Below are positions 1 to 7,746 of a stretch of 21,099 bases of DNA, piece after piece (positions within the stretch are counted from its first letter, which is position 1; each line of letters starts with the position of its first letter). Position numbers and translations under genes: made by a program. This DNA is from an uncultured Lachnospiraceae bacterium (GTDB lineage: Bacteria; Bacillota_A; Clostridia; Lachnospirales; Lachnospiraceae). The notes beneath the pieces were generated by a model that saw nothing but the letters and a program-made list of their open reading frames with translations, made no database searches and was not told where the DNA came from. The stretch is from positions 1 through 21,099 of the forward strand of contig CAJUFW010000042.1 of NCBI GenBank assembly GCA_910585655.1, given 5' to 3'.

Positions 1-48
1 CGAGATCGAGTAATGTGACTGGAGTTCAGACGTGTGCTCTTCCGATCT
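1..48 (+). other. Illumina TruSeq adapter left on the contig end
   Basis: Bases 15-48 match the TruSeq read-2/index adapter (GTGACTGGAGTTCAGACGTG followed by TGCTCTTCCGATCT). Bases 1-6 (CGAGAT) match the adjoining flow-cell part. Bases 7-14 (CGAGTAAT) sit exactly where the i7 index lies, and are the reverse complement of ATTACTCG, which I recall as TruSeq HT index D701. Genomic sequence begins at 49. Any reading frame crossing this segment is an artefact. Confidence 0.97.
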
Positions 49-257
49 CTTCTTGTTTTTACCATTTCTGGTATCAGATGCTTTGGGCAAAATAAAAAGG
101 CGACGTCTTCCCGGGTATCGCCGTAGGCTCCGTGATATAGTTCCCATAAAGGAGAAGAAAACGGGACAGGCTGTAAACGCTCACGGAGTGTTTGCAATTC
201 GCTTAAAGTCTGTTCGATTGCTTTTTTCCACATATCGGATTTTTCTAAATCTGTCAT
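49..257 (-). CDS. Unidentified protein, N-terminal part only (cut by the contig end)
   Basis: Read on the minus strand from ATG at 257, an open frame of 69 codons runs without a stop to the adapter junction. It begins MTDLEKSDMWKKAIEQTL and continues through WELYHGAYGDTREDVAFLF. The start is supported by a GGAGGG ribosome site 6 bases upstream. The N-terminal third looks helical and charged; the middle has a Trp/Tyr/Gly-rich stretch. I do not recognise the family. The gene is divergent from dtd and shares a 240-bp intergenic region with it. The 3' end is missing because the contig ends, so length and function cannot be judged. Confidence 0.7.
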
Positions 258-299
258 AGTATCCCTCCATTTTGAAGTATTTGTATGCTTTTACATATT

Positions 300-322
300 C
301 AAGAACGCCTCCAGCGTTCTTG
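300..322. repeat. Perfect 9-bp hairpin in the divergent intergenic region
   Basis: CAAGAACGC and GCGTTCTTG form a perfect 9-bp stem with a 5-base loop (CTCCA). Neither strand has a T-run after the stem, so it is not a typical intrinsic terminator. It would lie in the 5' leader of the minus-strand gene that starts at 257. It could be a protein-binding dyad, an RNA leader structure or a dispersed intergenic repeat. Confidence 0.6.
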
Positions 323-406
323 TGGCGGCGTGCAAGCCCATCTGAAGATAGTTTACTACAACTTTCGGAAAAAGGAAAGCTAAAATGTGAAAGAATGATG
401 AACAAA

Positions 407-435
407 TGGACAAATTCCGGAAAATATGTTAGCAT
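407..435 (+). promoter_or_regulatory. Candidate sigma-A promoter for the dtd operon
   Basis: TGGACA, a 17-bp spacer, then TAGCAT (5/6 and 4/6 to consensus), about 60 bases upstream of the dtd start. It is the best-spaced pair I found in this intergenic region. The genes from dtd to larC have gaps of at most 81 bases with no clear terminator between them, so this promoter could serve the whole set. Confidence 0.4.
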
Positions 436-497
436 AGTAGATGTTGCTGTAAGGAGGACTGCGGCTTTTAGGGCTGCGGCGGAAAGGAACATAGAAC

Positions 498-941
498 ATG
501 AGATGTTTTATTCAACGGGTAAAGAAAGCTTGTGTAACGGTGGAAGGGAATACCATCGGGCAAATCGGAAAAGGGCTTTTGATTTTTTTTGGAGCAGGAA
601 TTGGGGATACGGAGGAACTGGCAAAAAAATATGCGGAAAAAATCGTCAAGCTGCGGATCTTTGAGGATGAAAACGGGAAAACCAATCGTTCCCTAAAGGA
701 TGTAGGCGGAGAGTTGCTGGTAGTATCCCAGTTTACGTTGTATGCAGACTGTCGGAAAGGGAATCGACCAAATTTTTTAAACGCAGCGCCGCCGGAAGAG
801 GCAGAACAGCTATATGAGTATTTTGTCAGCTGCTGTCGGGAGCTGGCGGGGCAGGTGGAAACCGGCTCTTTTGGAGCGCTGATGGAAGTGGAGCTGTGTA
901 ACGACGGTCCATTTACTATTTTATTGGACAGTAAGGAATAA
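498..941 (+). CDS. dtd: D-aminoacyl-tRNA deacylase
   Basis: This cytosolic enzyme hydrolyses D-amino acids (and glycine on tRNA-Ala) wrongly attached to tRNA, a proofreading step in translation. The 147 residues match the usual family length. The N-terminus MRCFIQRVKKACVTV fits the family start (MRxxIQRV). The hallmark SQFTLYAD motif is at residues 77-84. The second active-site motif is NDGPFT at 135-140, where Gly137-Pro138 forms the chirality-selecting element; most homologues have Val rather than Phe at the x position of NxGPxT. The start is supported by an upstream GGAAAGGAA. The next gene begins 29 bases downstream, so the two are probably co-transcribed. Complete and confidently assigned. 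Confidence 0.95.
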   Translation: MRCFIQRVKKACVTVEGNTIGQIGKGLLIFFGAGIGDTEELAKKYAEKIVKLRIFEDENGKTNRSLKDVGGELLVVSQFTLYADCRKGNRPNFLNAAPPEEAEQLYEYFVSCCRELAGQVETGSFGALMEVELCNDGPFTILLDSKE

Positions 942-970
942 TCTTAAAAAAGAGAAAGGAAGATGGAGAA

Positions 971-2077
971 ATGATATCAAATAAAACAAAGGTGGCAGCA
1001 GTGGCGCTTACGTTGCTGCTGTCTGGCGGCAGTTTGCTGTTATCCGGCTGCAGCGGTAAGGAACCGGATAGTCAGAAAGACAATCCTGTATCCCAGGAGG
1101 AAACAGATCGTTTTTCCTATGTGACATTGGGACAGTACAAGGGCTTAGAGTATACAAAGGCAGATACCGAGATCAGTGAGGAAGAATTAAAGGACGCGAT
1201 TGACCGCTATATAGAAGCGAATGCCAAAAAAGAGGTGACAGATCGGGCGGTAGAAAACGGAGATACGATTAATCTGGATTTTATAGGCTATCAGGAAGGG
1301 GAAGCATTTGAGGGAGGAACCTCGGAGGGCTACGAGCTTGTGATTGGTTCTGGTTCCATGATTCCTGGCTTTGAAGAAGGTATTGTCGGTATGATGCCAG
1401 GAGAAACCAAGTCGATTGACGCGACGTTTCCGGAAGCATATCGGGAGGAGGGAATGCCGGGTTCGGAGTTAAACGGGAAGCAGGTGGTGTTTGATATTAC
1501 AGTTAATTATATCATAGAGCCGTTGGAGTTAACGTATAACCAGAAGTTTATTGAAGAATATACAGAATTTGATACCAGAGAGGAGTTTGAGGCGGATCTA
1601 AAGAGCAGTTTGCAGGCAGAAAAGGAGGAAGAAGCAGAGGAAAGCCGGATGGATGAGCTGTTTGACAAGCTGGTGGAGAATACTGAAATCCATGAGCTGC
1701 CGGAGGAGGAACTGAAAAAATATCATGATAACCTGATCAAAAGTTATCAGTCGATGGCGGACAGTGTTGAGATGGAGTTGGCAGACTTCTTGGAGTTATA
1801 CTATGGAGTGACGGAGGAGGACTTAGAGTCTTATGCCAATGAGTATGCAGAACTGATGACAACGCAGGCAGTGATTTTCCAGTCGATTGCCGAAGCAGAG
1901 AATATTACTGTCTCGGAGGAGGAATACCAGAACGGAATGGACAGCTACTATGAAATGATGGGAAACACCTATGAAAGCCGCGAAGCTTTTGAAGCAGAGA
2001 TGGCAGAACTGCTGAGAGAGGCGCTTCTGTATGAAAAGGTGGAGCAGTTTCTTGTAGAACATGCCGTTGCCGTATAG
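971..2077 (+). CDS. Lipoprotein peptidyl-prolyl isomerase, trigger-factor type (FKBP domain)
   Basis: A 368-residue secreted lipoprotein. The signal peptide has a Lys-containing start, a hydrophobic core at about residues 8-24 and a lipobox LSGC with the lipidated Cys at 27. An FKBP-type isomerase domain spans about 92-185, with family features such as NGDTINLDFIGY, the loop around IPGFEEGIVGM and PGE, and a closing VVFDITVNYI strand. Residues 190-360 are acidic and helical, like the trigger-factor C-terminal chaperone arms. The arrangement resembles trigger factor without its ribosome-binding domain and with a membrane anchor, so a role in folding exported proteins outside the membrane is inferred. 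The start has a GAAAGGAAG-type RBS. It sits between dtd and the DUF368 gene with short gaps. Confidence 0.88.
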   Translation: MISNKTKVAAVALTLLLSGGSLLLSGCSGKEPDSQKDNPVSQEETDRFSYVTLGQYKGLEYTKADTEISEEELKDAIDRYIEANAKKEVTDRAVENGDTINLDFIGYQEGEAFEGGTSEGYELVIGSGSMIPGFEEGIVGMMPGETKSIDATFPEAYREEGMPGSELNGKQVVFDITVNYIIEPLELTYNQKFIEEYTEFDTREEFEADLKSSLQAEKEEEAEESRMDELFDKLVENTEIHELPEEELKKYHDNLIKSYQSMADSVEMELADFLELYYGVTEEDLESYANEYAELMTTQAVIFQSIAEAENITVSEEEYQNGMDSYYEMMGNTYESREAFEAEMAELLREALLYEKVEQFLVEHAVAV

Positions 2078-2158
2078 GAAGAGCAGGTAAATTTGTGGCA
2101 TAGTCGGCTGCTTTGGGGTATATGGTTATAAGAAAGGGAACGGGAGGAAACAAAGGCA

Positions 2159-3028
2159 ATGAATCTGGTGAAGGAAATTTTAAGAGGCGTGATGATTGGA
2201 GTGGCAAATATCATTCCTGGCGTCAGTGGCGGGACGATGGCGGTGTCAATGGGTATCTATGACAAAATGATTTATGCAGTCAATCATCTGCGGACGGAAT
2301 TTAAAAAAAGTATTCTTACATTACTGCCGTATCTGGTAGGAATGGTTTTGGGAATCGCTGTACTTTCCTTTGTAATCGGATTTTTATTTCAGGAATATCC
2401 TTACCAGACGAGTATGGGATTTATCGGTCTGATTCTGGGCGGAGTTCCGGCTATTATGAGCGGAATGAAAGGAGAACGGCGCGGCGCGGCGCACTATCTG
2501 ATTTTGCTGGTATTTTTTGCCGGGATTATTTTGCTGGAAGTATTCGGAGGTGGCGAGGAGCAGGCGAGAGTGTTAGAGCCAGGAGTAGGAATGGCAATCA
2601 AGCTATTTTTGATTGGGATTTTAGCTAGCGCGACTATGGTAATTCCTGGCGTCAGCGGTTCGATGATTCTGATGTTGTTAGGCGTCTATACACCGATTTT
2701 AGAGCAGATTCAGGCGTTTATCAAGGCAGGAATGGCGGTTGATATCCAAGCGCTTCTTTCCGGGACGGCGATTCTGGCGCCTTTTGGAATCGGCGTGGCA
2801 GTAGGGATTGTGCTGATTGCCAAGCTGATCGGCTATTTGTTGGAGCATTTCCGTTCGTATACGTATATGGGAATCCTTGGTCTGGTATTTGCTTCCCCGG
2901 TAGTGGTATTTTTGCAGATGGAAGCTTTGCCGGGCGGGATTTTGGCTGGCATTATCGGTGTTCTTTGTCTGATGTTAGGAATATTGGTAGCGAATCGGAT
3001 GTCCGATCGGGGTGAGAAGGAAGCGTAG
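2159..3028 (+). CDS. DUF368 membrane protein (polyprenyl-phosphate transporter family)
   Basis: A 289-residue polytopic membrane protein. Two copies of the family signature, IPGVSGGT at residues 19-26 and IPGVSGS at 162-168, mark the two inverted halves of the DUF368 fold, each followed by hydrophobic helices; about eight segments are visible. DUF368 members (PopT) have been reported to recycle undecaprenyl phosphate across the membrane for cell-wall synthesis. That role is transferred by family and is not visible in the sequence. A GGGAGG ribosome site precedes the ATG. It sits 81 bases after the lipoprotein PPIase and 42 bases before larE; no functional link to nickel-pincer synthesis is known to me. 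Confidence 0.88.
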   Translation: MNLVKEILRGVMIGVANIIPGVSGGTMAVSMGIYDKMIYAVNHLRTEFKKSILTLLPYLVGMVLGIAVLSFVIGFLFQEYPYQTSMGFIGLILGGVPAIMSGMKGERRGAAHYLILLVFFAGIILLEVFGGGEEQARVLEPGVGMAIKLFLIGILASATMVIPGVSGSMILMLLGVYTPILEQIQAFIKAGMAVDIQALLSGTAILAPFGIGVAVGIVLIAKLIGYLLEHFRSYTYMGILGLVFASPVVVFLQMEALPGGILAGIIGVLCLMLGILVANRMSDRGEKEA

Positions 3029-3070
3029 GTGACGGAAGAGCTATAAGGAGCCAGAAGGAGGCAAAAACAA

Positions 3071-3820
3071 ATGAATCTGGAACGTTTTTTTCAGGAACAT
3101 ACAAAAGTAGCGTTGGGGTTTTCCGGGGGAGTGGATTCGGCTTATTTGTTGTATGCAGGAATCCACTATGGAGCGGATGTCCGGGCTTATTATGTCAAGA
3201 CGGCTTTTCAGCCTCAGTTTGAGTTAGAGGATGCCAGGCGTTTGGCAAAGGAGCTTGGAGCAGATTTGCGCCTGTTGGAATTAGAGGTGCTGCAGTCCGA
3301 GACGATAGCGGCGAATCCTGCGGATCGCTGCTATCATTGTAAAAACCAGATTTTTGGAAGGATTTGTGAGGAAGCAAGGAAAGACGGCTATCCGCTGATA
3401 TTAGACGGAACAAATGCTTCCGATCAGGTAGCGGATCGTCCTGGGATGCGTGCCTTGGCAGAGCTGCAGGTACGTTCTCCGTTGCGGGAGTGTGGGCTGA
3501 CAAAACAGGAAATCCGCCGTCTTTCTAAAGAAGCCGGATTGTTTACCTGGGACAAGCCCGCTTATGCCTGTCTGGCTACGCGAGTGCCTACGGGAATGAA
3601 CCTTGAAGCCGGGCTGCTAAATCAGGTAGAGCAGGCAGAAACTGCTTTAACGAAGCTGGGTTTTTCTGATTTCCGGGTACGGGTAACAAGGGAAAAAGCT
3701 GCCAGAATACAGGTACCGGAGGGGCAGCTTGCCCGATTGATAGAAGAACGGCAGAGGGTACTAGAGGCGATGGAGCCGTGGTTTGAGACAGTTTTATTGG
3801 ACATTAAAAATTGCAGATAA
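3071..3820 (+). CDS. larE: LarE, ATP-dependent sacrificial sulfur transferase
   Basis: LarE adds the sulfur atoms to the nickel-pincer nucleotide (NPN) precursor: it adenylates the carboxylate and donates sulfur. The PP-loop ATP pyrophosphatase motif SGGVDS is at residues 18-23. Conserved family segments include DRCYHCKNQIF (86-96), LDGTNASDQ (111-119) and YACLATRVPTG (165-175). Cys167 in the last motif probably corresponds to the sacrificial cysteine of Lactobacillus plantarum LarE (Cys176), although I have not aligned them. The 249 residues are close to normal length. The AAGGAGG ribosome site is strong. larB starts 35 bases downstream, so this is the first of a larE-larB-larC run in the same direction. 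Whether this version is sacrificial or cluster-dependent cannot be settled by reading. Confidence 0.93.
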   Translation: MNLERFFQEHTKVALGFSGGVDSAYLLYAGIHYGADVRAYYVKTAFQPQFELEDARRLAKELGADLRLLELEVLQSETIAANPADRCYHCKNQIFGRICEEARKDGYPLILDGTNASDQVADRPGMRALAELQVRSPLRECGLTKQEIRRLSKEAGLFTWDKPAYACLATRVPTGMNLEAGLLNQVEQAETALTKLGFSDFRVRVTREKAARIQVPEGQLARLIEERQRVLEAMEPWFETVLLDIKNCR

Positions 3821-3855
3821 CAGGGCAGTGGATAAGGAGATGAAGGAGGTACGAT

Positions 3856-4611
3856 ATGACGCAAAGGGATGTAAGGGAACTGTTAGAGCTGGTAGCGGAT
3901 GGGATGATGAGCATAGAAGAGGCGGAATTGAAATTAAAGATGGCTCCGTATGAGGATCTGGAATTTGCCAAAATCGATCATCACCGAGGGCTGCGCCAGG
4001 GGGCGGCGGAGGTCATTTACGGAGCTGGTAAAACGCCGGAACAAATACAAAAAATTGCCTCTGCCATGCGTAGACAGGGAGAAGCTGCCGTGCTGATTAC
4101 CCGTATGGGAAAGGAAGCGGCAGAGGTAGTCGGGGCAGAGCTTCCGCTGCGGTATGATGCGTTAAGTCGTATTGGAATCGTAGGGGAAATACCTGCTCCG
4201 GACGGTGCCGGGCAGATTGTGGTGGCAACAGGTGGGACAAGCGATATGCCGGTGGCGGAGGAAGCGGCGCTGACTGCGGAATTTTTGGGTAACAAAGTAG
4301 TACGGCTCTATGATGTGGGAGTAGCCGGTCTGCATCGTCTTCTTTCTCACCGGGAGGAAATCATGGAAGCCAGCGTTATCATTGCGATCGCCGGAATGGA
4401 GGGCGCCCTGGCAAGTGTAATCGCCGGTCTGGCAGACTGCCCGGTGATCGCCGTACCGACCAGCGTCGGCTATGGAGCCGCCTTTCATGGGCTTTCTGCA
4501 TTGCTTTCTATGCTCAACTCCTGTGCCAGCGGCGTAAGCGTAGTCAATATCGACAATGGATTCGGAGCCGCTTATCAGGCAAGTATGATCAATCATATCG
4601 CGGTAAAATAA
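3856..4611 (+). CDS. larB: LarB, pyridinium-3,5-biscarboxylic acid mononucleotide synthase
   Basis: LarB carboxylates and hydrolyses nicotinic acid adenine dinucleotide to make P2CMN, the first step of NPN synthesis. The 251 residues match the family. The N-terminal part holds RGLRQGAAEVIYGAGKTPEQ. The C-terminal half, from about residue 120, resembles the PurE/AIR carboxylase fold, with ATGGTSD, VGVAGLHRLL, AGMEGALASV and PTSVGYGA. Cys223 in SCASGVSVVNIDNG and Glu182 in GMEGAL lie where the L. plantarum covalent Cys221 and Glu180 would be, a constant offset of two. A strong AAGGAGG site lies 6 bases before the ATG. Its neighbours are larE upstream and larC downstream. Confidence 0.94.
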   Translation: MTQRDVRELLELVADGMMSIEEAELKLKMAPYEDLEFAKIDHHRGLRQGAAEVIYGAGKTPEQIQKIASAMRRQGEAAVLITRMGKEAAEVVGAELPLRYDALSRIGIVGEIPAPDGAGQIVVATGGTSDMPVAEEAALTAEFLGNKVVRLYDVGVAGLHRLLSHREEIMEASVIIAIAGMEGALASVIAGLADCPVIAVPTSVGYGAAFHGLSALLSMLNSCASGVSVVNIDNGFGAAYQASMINHIAVK

Positions 4612-4649
4612 AAGAGGCTTGAAACAAAAAGGTAGGAGGAATGATCAGG

Positions 4650-6017
4650 ATGAAAACGCTATATTTGGACTGTGGAATGGGAGCTGCCGGGGATATGCTG
4701 ATGGCAGCTTTATTAGAACTTTGTACAGAGCAGGAAAAAGAGAAGTTTTTGGAGACAATGAACCATCGGTTGGGATTGCCCGGTGTAACAGTAGAGGCGG
4801 AACCGGCTGTTAAATGTGGAATTACCGGGACGCATATGACTGTAAAGGTACATGGAGAAGAAGAGGGAAGCCATGATCATGGTCATACCGATCATCACAG
4901 TCATACTCATGATCACGATGATGTTCATAGCCATGATGACAGCCATAGTCATGAACATACTCATAATCATGATACTAGCCACGGTCATGAGCATACTCAT
5001 AGTCATGATGACAGTCACGGTCATGAACATGCTCACAGTCATGATGAGAGTCATGGTCATGAACATACTCACAGTCATAGTCACAGTCGTCTGCATGATA
5101 TTGAGCATATCATCAGCCATATGGAGGTCTCCGAGCAGGTAAAGGCGGATGTATTGGCAGTCTATAAGCTGATTGCAGAGGCAGAGAGCCATGCGCATGG
5201 CGTTCCGGTGGAGGAAATTCATTTTCATGAGGTAGGGACGATGGATGCGGTAGCGGATGTAACGGGAGTCTGTCTGCTGATGGAGCAGTTGGAAATTGGT
5301 CAGGTGATCGCATCGCCGGTACATGTAGGGAGTGGTCAGGTGCGTTGCGCCCATGGAATTTTGCCGGTTCCGGCTCCGGCAACGGCGTATATGTTACAGG
5401 ATGTACCGATTTACGGCGGCAGCATTCAGGGCGAGTTATGTACTCCGACCGGCGCGGCGTTGCTAAAGCATTTTGTCAGCCGTTTTGGGGCAATGCCGGT
5501 GATGAAAGTAGCGGCGATTGGTTATGGCTGCGGTAAAAAGGATTTTGAAGCTGCCAACTGTGTTCGAGCCAGCCTGGGCGAGACGTTAGAGGGGGCAGAT
5601 GAAGTAGTAGAGCTGTGTTGCAATCTGGATGATATGACGCCGGAAGCGTTAGGCTTTGCCCAGGAGGAGCTGCTGGCGGCGGGAGCGTTGGACGTATATA
5701 CCACCGCGATTGGTATGAAAAAGTGCCGTCCTGGTGTGATGTTAACTTGTATGTGCCGCAGGGAACAGGCAGATCAGATGAAGGAACTGCTGTTCCGACA
5801 TACGACAACGCTTGGTATCCGCGAATATGTATGCAGCCGGACGACATTACAGCGTACGATAAAGGAATTGGATACGGAATTCGGTACGCTGCACCGGAAG
5901 GAAGTATCCGGCTGGGGTGTGCAGAGAGGAAAACTGGAATATGAAGAACTGGCAGAAATTGCCAGAGAAAAAGGGATGTCGTTAGAAGAGGTACGGCAGC
6001 GGATAGAGAGCCGTTAG
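4650..6017 (+). CDS. larC: LarC, nickel insertion protein with a His-rich insert
   Basis: LarC is the CTP-dependent cyclometallase that inserts nickel into the NPN precursor. The start was set at 4650 and not 4641: AGGAGG at 4634-4639 is only one base from the earlier ATG but 10 from this one, and MKTLYLDCGMGAAGDM is the normal family start. The protein has 455 residues. The N-terminal domain is interrupted by a His/Asp-rich insert at about 68-150, containing four 12-residue repeats. EIHFHEVGTMDAVADVTG and later conserved Gly/Cys-rich segments such as GYGCGKKDF and CNLDDMTPEALGFA follow. The N- and C-terminal parts lie in one continuous frame, whereas L. plantarum joins larC1 and larC2 by programmed frameshifting. 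The insert probably binds or stores nickel, as in HypB and UreE; this is inference. Confidence 0.93.
   Translation: MKTLYLDCGMGAAGDMLMAALLELCTEQEKEKFLETMNHRLGLPGVTVEAEPAVKCGITGTHMTVKVHGEEEGSHDHGHTDHHSHTHDHDDVHSHDDSHSHEHTHNHDTSHGHEHTHSHDDSHGHEHAHSHDESHGHEHTHSHSHSRLHDIEHIISHMEVSEQVKADVLAVYKLIAEAESHAHGVPVEEIHFHEVGTMDAVADVTGVCLLMEQLEIGQVIASPVHVGSGQVRCAHGILPVPAPATAYMLQDVPIYGGSIQGELCTPTGAALLKHFVSRFGAMPVMKVAAIGYGCGKKDFEAANCVRASLGETLEGADEVVELCCNLDDMTPEALGFAQEELLAAGALDVYTTAIGMKKCRPGVMLTCMCRREQADQMKELLFRHTTTLGIREYVCSRTTLQRTIKELDTEFGTLHRKEVSGWGVQRGKLEYEELAEIAREKGMSLEEVRQRIESR
4944..5087 (+). repeat. 4 x 36-bp tandem repeat coding for His-rich units in larC
   Basis: Four in-frame 36-bp units start at 4944, 4980, 5016 and 5052. 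They encode HSHEHTHNHDTS, HGHEHTHSHDDS, HGHEHAHSHDES and HGHEHTHSHSHS (LarC residues 99-146). A shorter degenerate HSHDDS unit lies just upstream. Units differ mainly at third positions and at the last residues, so expansion seems fairly old but still recognisable at DNA level. It is coding sequence, not a CRISPR or intergenic repeat. Confidence 0.9.
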
Positions 6018-6035
6018 AAAAGAGAAAAATAGATA

Positions 6036-6064
6036 GTGACTTTTTATGGGGATTCAGGTATAAT
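6036..6064 (+). promoter_or_regulatory. Sigma-A promoter upstream of the DUF362 gene
   Basis: GTGACT, a 17-bp spacer and a perfect TATAAT, 76 bases before the DUF362 start. A small hairpin (AAGTCCG/CGGGCTT, 6090-6110, one G-U pair) lies in the transcribed leader; no T-run follows it. The promoter suggests that DUF362, and perhaps the response regulator 28 bases after it, are separate from the lar operon. Confidence 0.6.
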
Positions 6065-6139
6065 TTTACTGATAGGTAAGTATGGAAAAAAGTCCGGTTT
6101 TAACGGGCTTATAACAGGATGTCAAGGGAGGTAATCAAA

Positions 6140-7003
6140 ATGGCGTCAAAAGTTTATTTTTCAAAGGAAATTTCCCCGGAAAAGGTAGTAGAGATGTACA
6201 AGCTTTTGGGAAAGGAGCTGCCGGGAAAAGTAGCAGTGAAGCTTCATTCCGGAGAAGAGGGCAACAAAAACTTTTTAGGACCGGAATTTTGCAGACCGAT
6301 CATTGAGCATGTGCAGGGGACGGCGGTTGAGTGCAATACGGCGTACGAGGGTTCCCGTAATACGACGGAAAAGCATAAAGTATTGCTGACCAAGCATGGC
6401 TGGGACAAATATTTTCCGGTGGATTTGTTGGATGCAGAAGGACCGGATTTAGAGCTGTCCATTCCAAAGGGAAAGCGTATCCAGAAAAATTATGTCGGCA
6501 AAGATATTGCTGCCTATGATTCTATGCTGGTGCTTTCTCATTTTAAAGGGCATGCGATGGGCGGTTACGGCGGAGCTTTAAAGCAGCTTTCGATCGGAGT
6601 GGCTTCCGGTTACGGTAAAGCCTATATCCATGGCGCCGGAAACGTCAAGGAAATATGGTCGTCTGATCACGATTCTTTCCTGGAGTCTATGGCAGATGCC
6701 GCGATGTCTGTCATAGAATATTTTAAAGGAAATATTCTCTATATCAATGTGATGAAAAATATTTCCGTAGACTGTGATTGCGACGGCAGGGCAAAGCCGC
6801 CGTGTATGGCTGATATCGGAATCCTTGCGTCGCTTGATCCGGTAGCGATAGATACGGCGTGTGTGGATCTGGTAAAGCAGTCTGAGGATCCGGGACGCGA
6901 CGAGCTGCTAGAGCGTATCAACTCCCGCAACGGAGAGTATACGATTGAGGTAGCCGCCGGGCATGGGATCGGATCAAAGGAGTATGAGCTGATCGAAGTA
7001 TAA
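6140..7003 (+). CDS. DUF362 domain protein
   Basis: A 287-residue protein whose whole length looks like the DUF362 domain: a KVAVKLHSGEEGN segment near the start, LSHFKGHAMGGYGGALKQLSIG in the middle, and a late DPVAIDTACVDLV. Cys212, Cys214 and Cys222 (the CDCDG region and PPC) could bind metal or a cluster. Many DUF362 proteins carry a fused ferredoxin domain; this one does not. The start at 6140 was preferred over the in-frame ATG at 6119 because AGGGAGG lies 8 bases before it and inside the longer version. The function of the family is not settled. It follows larEBC but has its own promoter, so a nickel-pincer link is only a possibility. It lies 28 bases before the response regulator gene. 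Confidence 0.85.
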   Translation: MASKVYFSKEISPEKVVEMYKLLGKELPGKVAVKLHSGEEGNKNFLGPEFCRPIIEHVQGTAVECNTAYEGSRNTTEKHKVLLTKHGWDKYFPVDLLDAEGPDLELSIPKGKRIQKNYVGKDIAAYDSMLVLSHFKGHAMGGYGGALKQLSIGVASGYGKAYIHGAGNVKEIWSSDHDSFLESMADAAMSVIEYFKGNILYINVMKNISVDCDCDGRAKPPCMADIGILASLDPVAIDTACVDLVKQSEDPGRDELLERINSRNGEYTIEVAAGHGIGSKEYELIEV

Positions 7004-7031
7004 TCAGAGCAATAGAAAGGAACTGGCAGGT

Positions 7032-7718
7032 ATGGGAAGACAGAGAGTGATGATTTTAGAGGATGATGAGGATTTGGCAGAGGGTCTCTGTCTGTCCCTG
7101 CAGTCGGACGGGCTGGAATTTGTCTGCTGCGGTACGGCAACGGAAGCAAGAGAGCGGATAGAAAAGGAATGCTTTGACTTATTTGTATTGGATATCAACC
7201 TGCCGGACGGAAGCGGACTCGAATTGTGCCGGGAAATTCGTCGGCAGAGCAATCATACACCGATTGCCCTGCTGACGGCAAAAGATTTGGAGCTAGATAT
7301 CGTAACAGGGCTTGAAGGCGGAGCGGACGACTACATTACCAAACCATTTAGTCTGATGGTGCTTCGTGCCAGAGTCCGCGCACTGCTTCGCCGTCATATG
7401 CCAGAACAGAAATCGGAGTACCAGGATCGGGTATTCCGATTTTCTTTTGATACGATGGAGTTTTATAAAAATGGAACTTTAGTGGAACTAAGTAAAACCG
7501 AGCAGCGTCTGCTGCACCTTTTAACGGCGAATACCGGGCAGCTTTTGACTAGAGAACGTCTGCTTGAATGGGTGTGGCCGGAGGGAACGGAGTATGTAGA
7601 GGATAATGCGCTTTCCGTAGTGATCCGCCGCCTGCGGGATAAGCTAGAGGACGTGCCGTCTAAGCCGGAGCATATCAGGACGGTGTACGGAAAAGGATAT
7701 ATCTGGGAAAAAGCGTAA
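7032..7718 (+). CDS. OmpR/VanR-type response regulator without an adjacent kinase
   Basis: A 228-residue two-domain regulator. The receiver domain covers about 1-118, with the acidic pocket at 10-12 (EDD), phospho-acceptor Asp54 in LDINLPDG, Thr82 in LLTAKD and Lys104 in ITKPF. The C-terminal winged-helix DNA-binding domain is about 130-228, with LSKTEQRLLHLL, the recognition-helix region VEDNALSVVIRRLRDKL and the closing VYGKGYIWE wing. All key residues are intact. No histidine kinase gene touches it; the next gene is the giant ATPase, and the only kinase of the region is at 14979-16253. It may be co-transcribed with the DUF362 gene. I infer that it controls the downstream genes, possibly at the 7747-7775 promoter, or takes signal from the distant kinase. 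Confidence 0.93.
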   Translation: MGRQRVMILEDDEDLAEGLCLSLQSDGLEFVCCGTATEARERIEKECFDLFVLDINLPDGSGLELCREIRRQSNHTPIALLTAKDLELDIVTGLEGGADDYITKPFSLMVLRARVRALLRRHMPEQKSEYQDRVFRFSFDTMEFYKNGTLVELSKTEQRLLHLLTANTGQLLTRERLLEWVWPEGTEYVEDNALSVVIRRLRDKLEDVPSKPEHIRTVYGKGYIWEKA

Positions 7719-7746
7719 TAGGACGGGCAGAAAAATCAGAAAGAGG

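Noticed and set aside
32..259. Plus-strand open frame across the contig start
   Set aside because: It begins inside the sequencing adapter and runs against the minus-strand gene with a clear RBS at 257.
272..664. 130-codon plus-strand frame before and across dtd
   Set aside because: No ribosome site, it covers the hairpin and promoter, and it overlaps dtd in another frame.
4944..5087. Regular repeats suggesting a CRISPR array
   Set aside because: The units are contiguous, in frame with larC and contain no spacers.
4713..5354. Long minus-strand frame and a plus-strand alternative frame over the larC repeat
   Set aside because: Both give low-complexity Met/Ile/Thr strings, an expected by-product of the His-coding repeat read in other frames.
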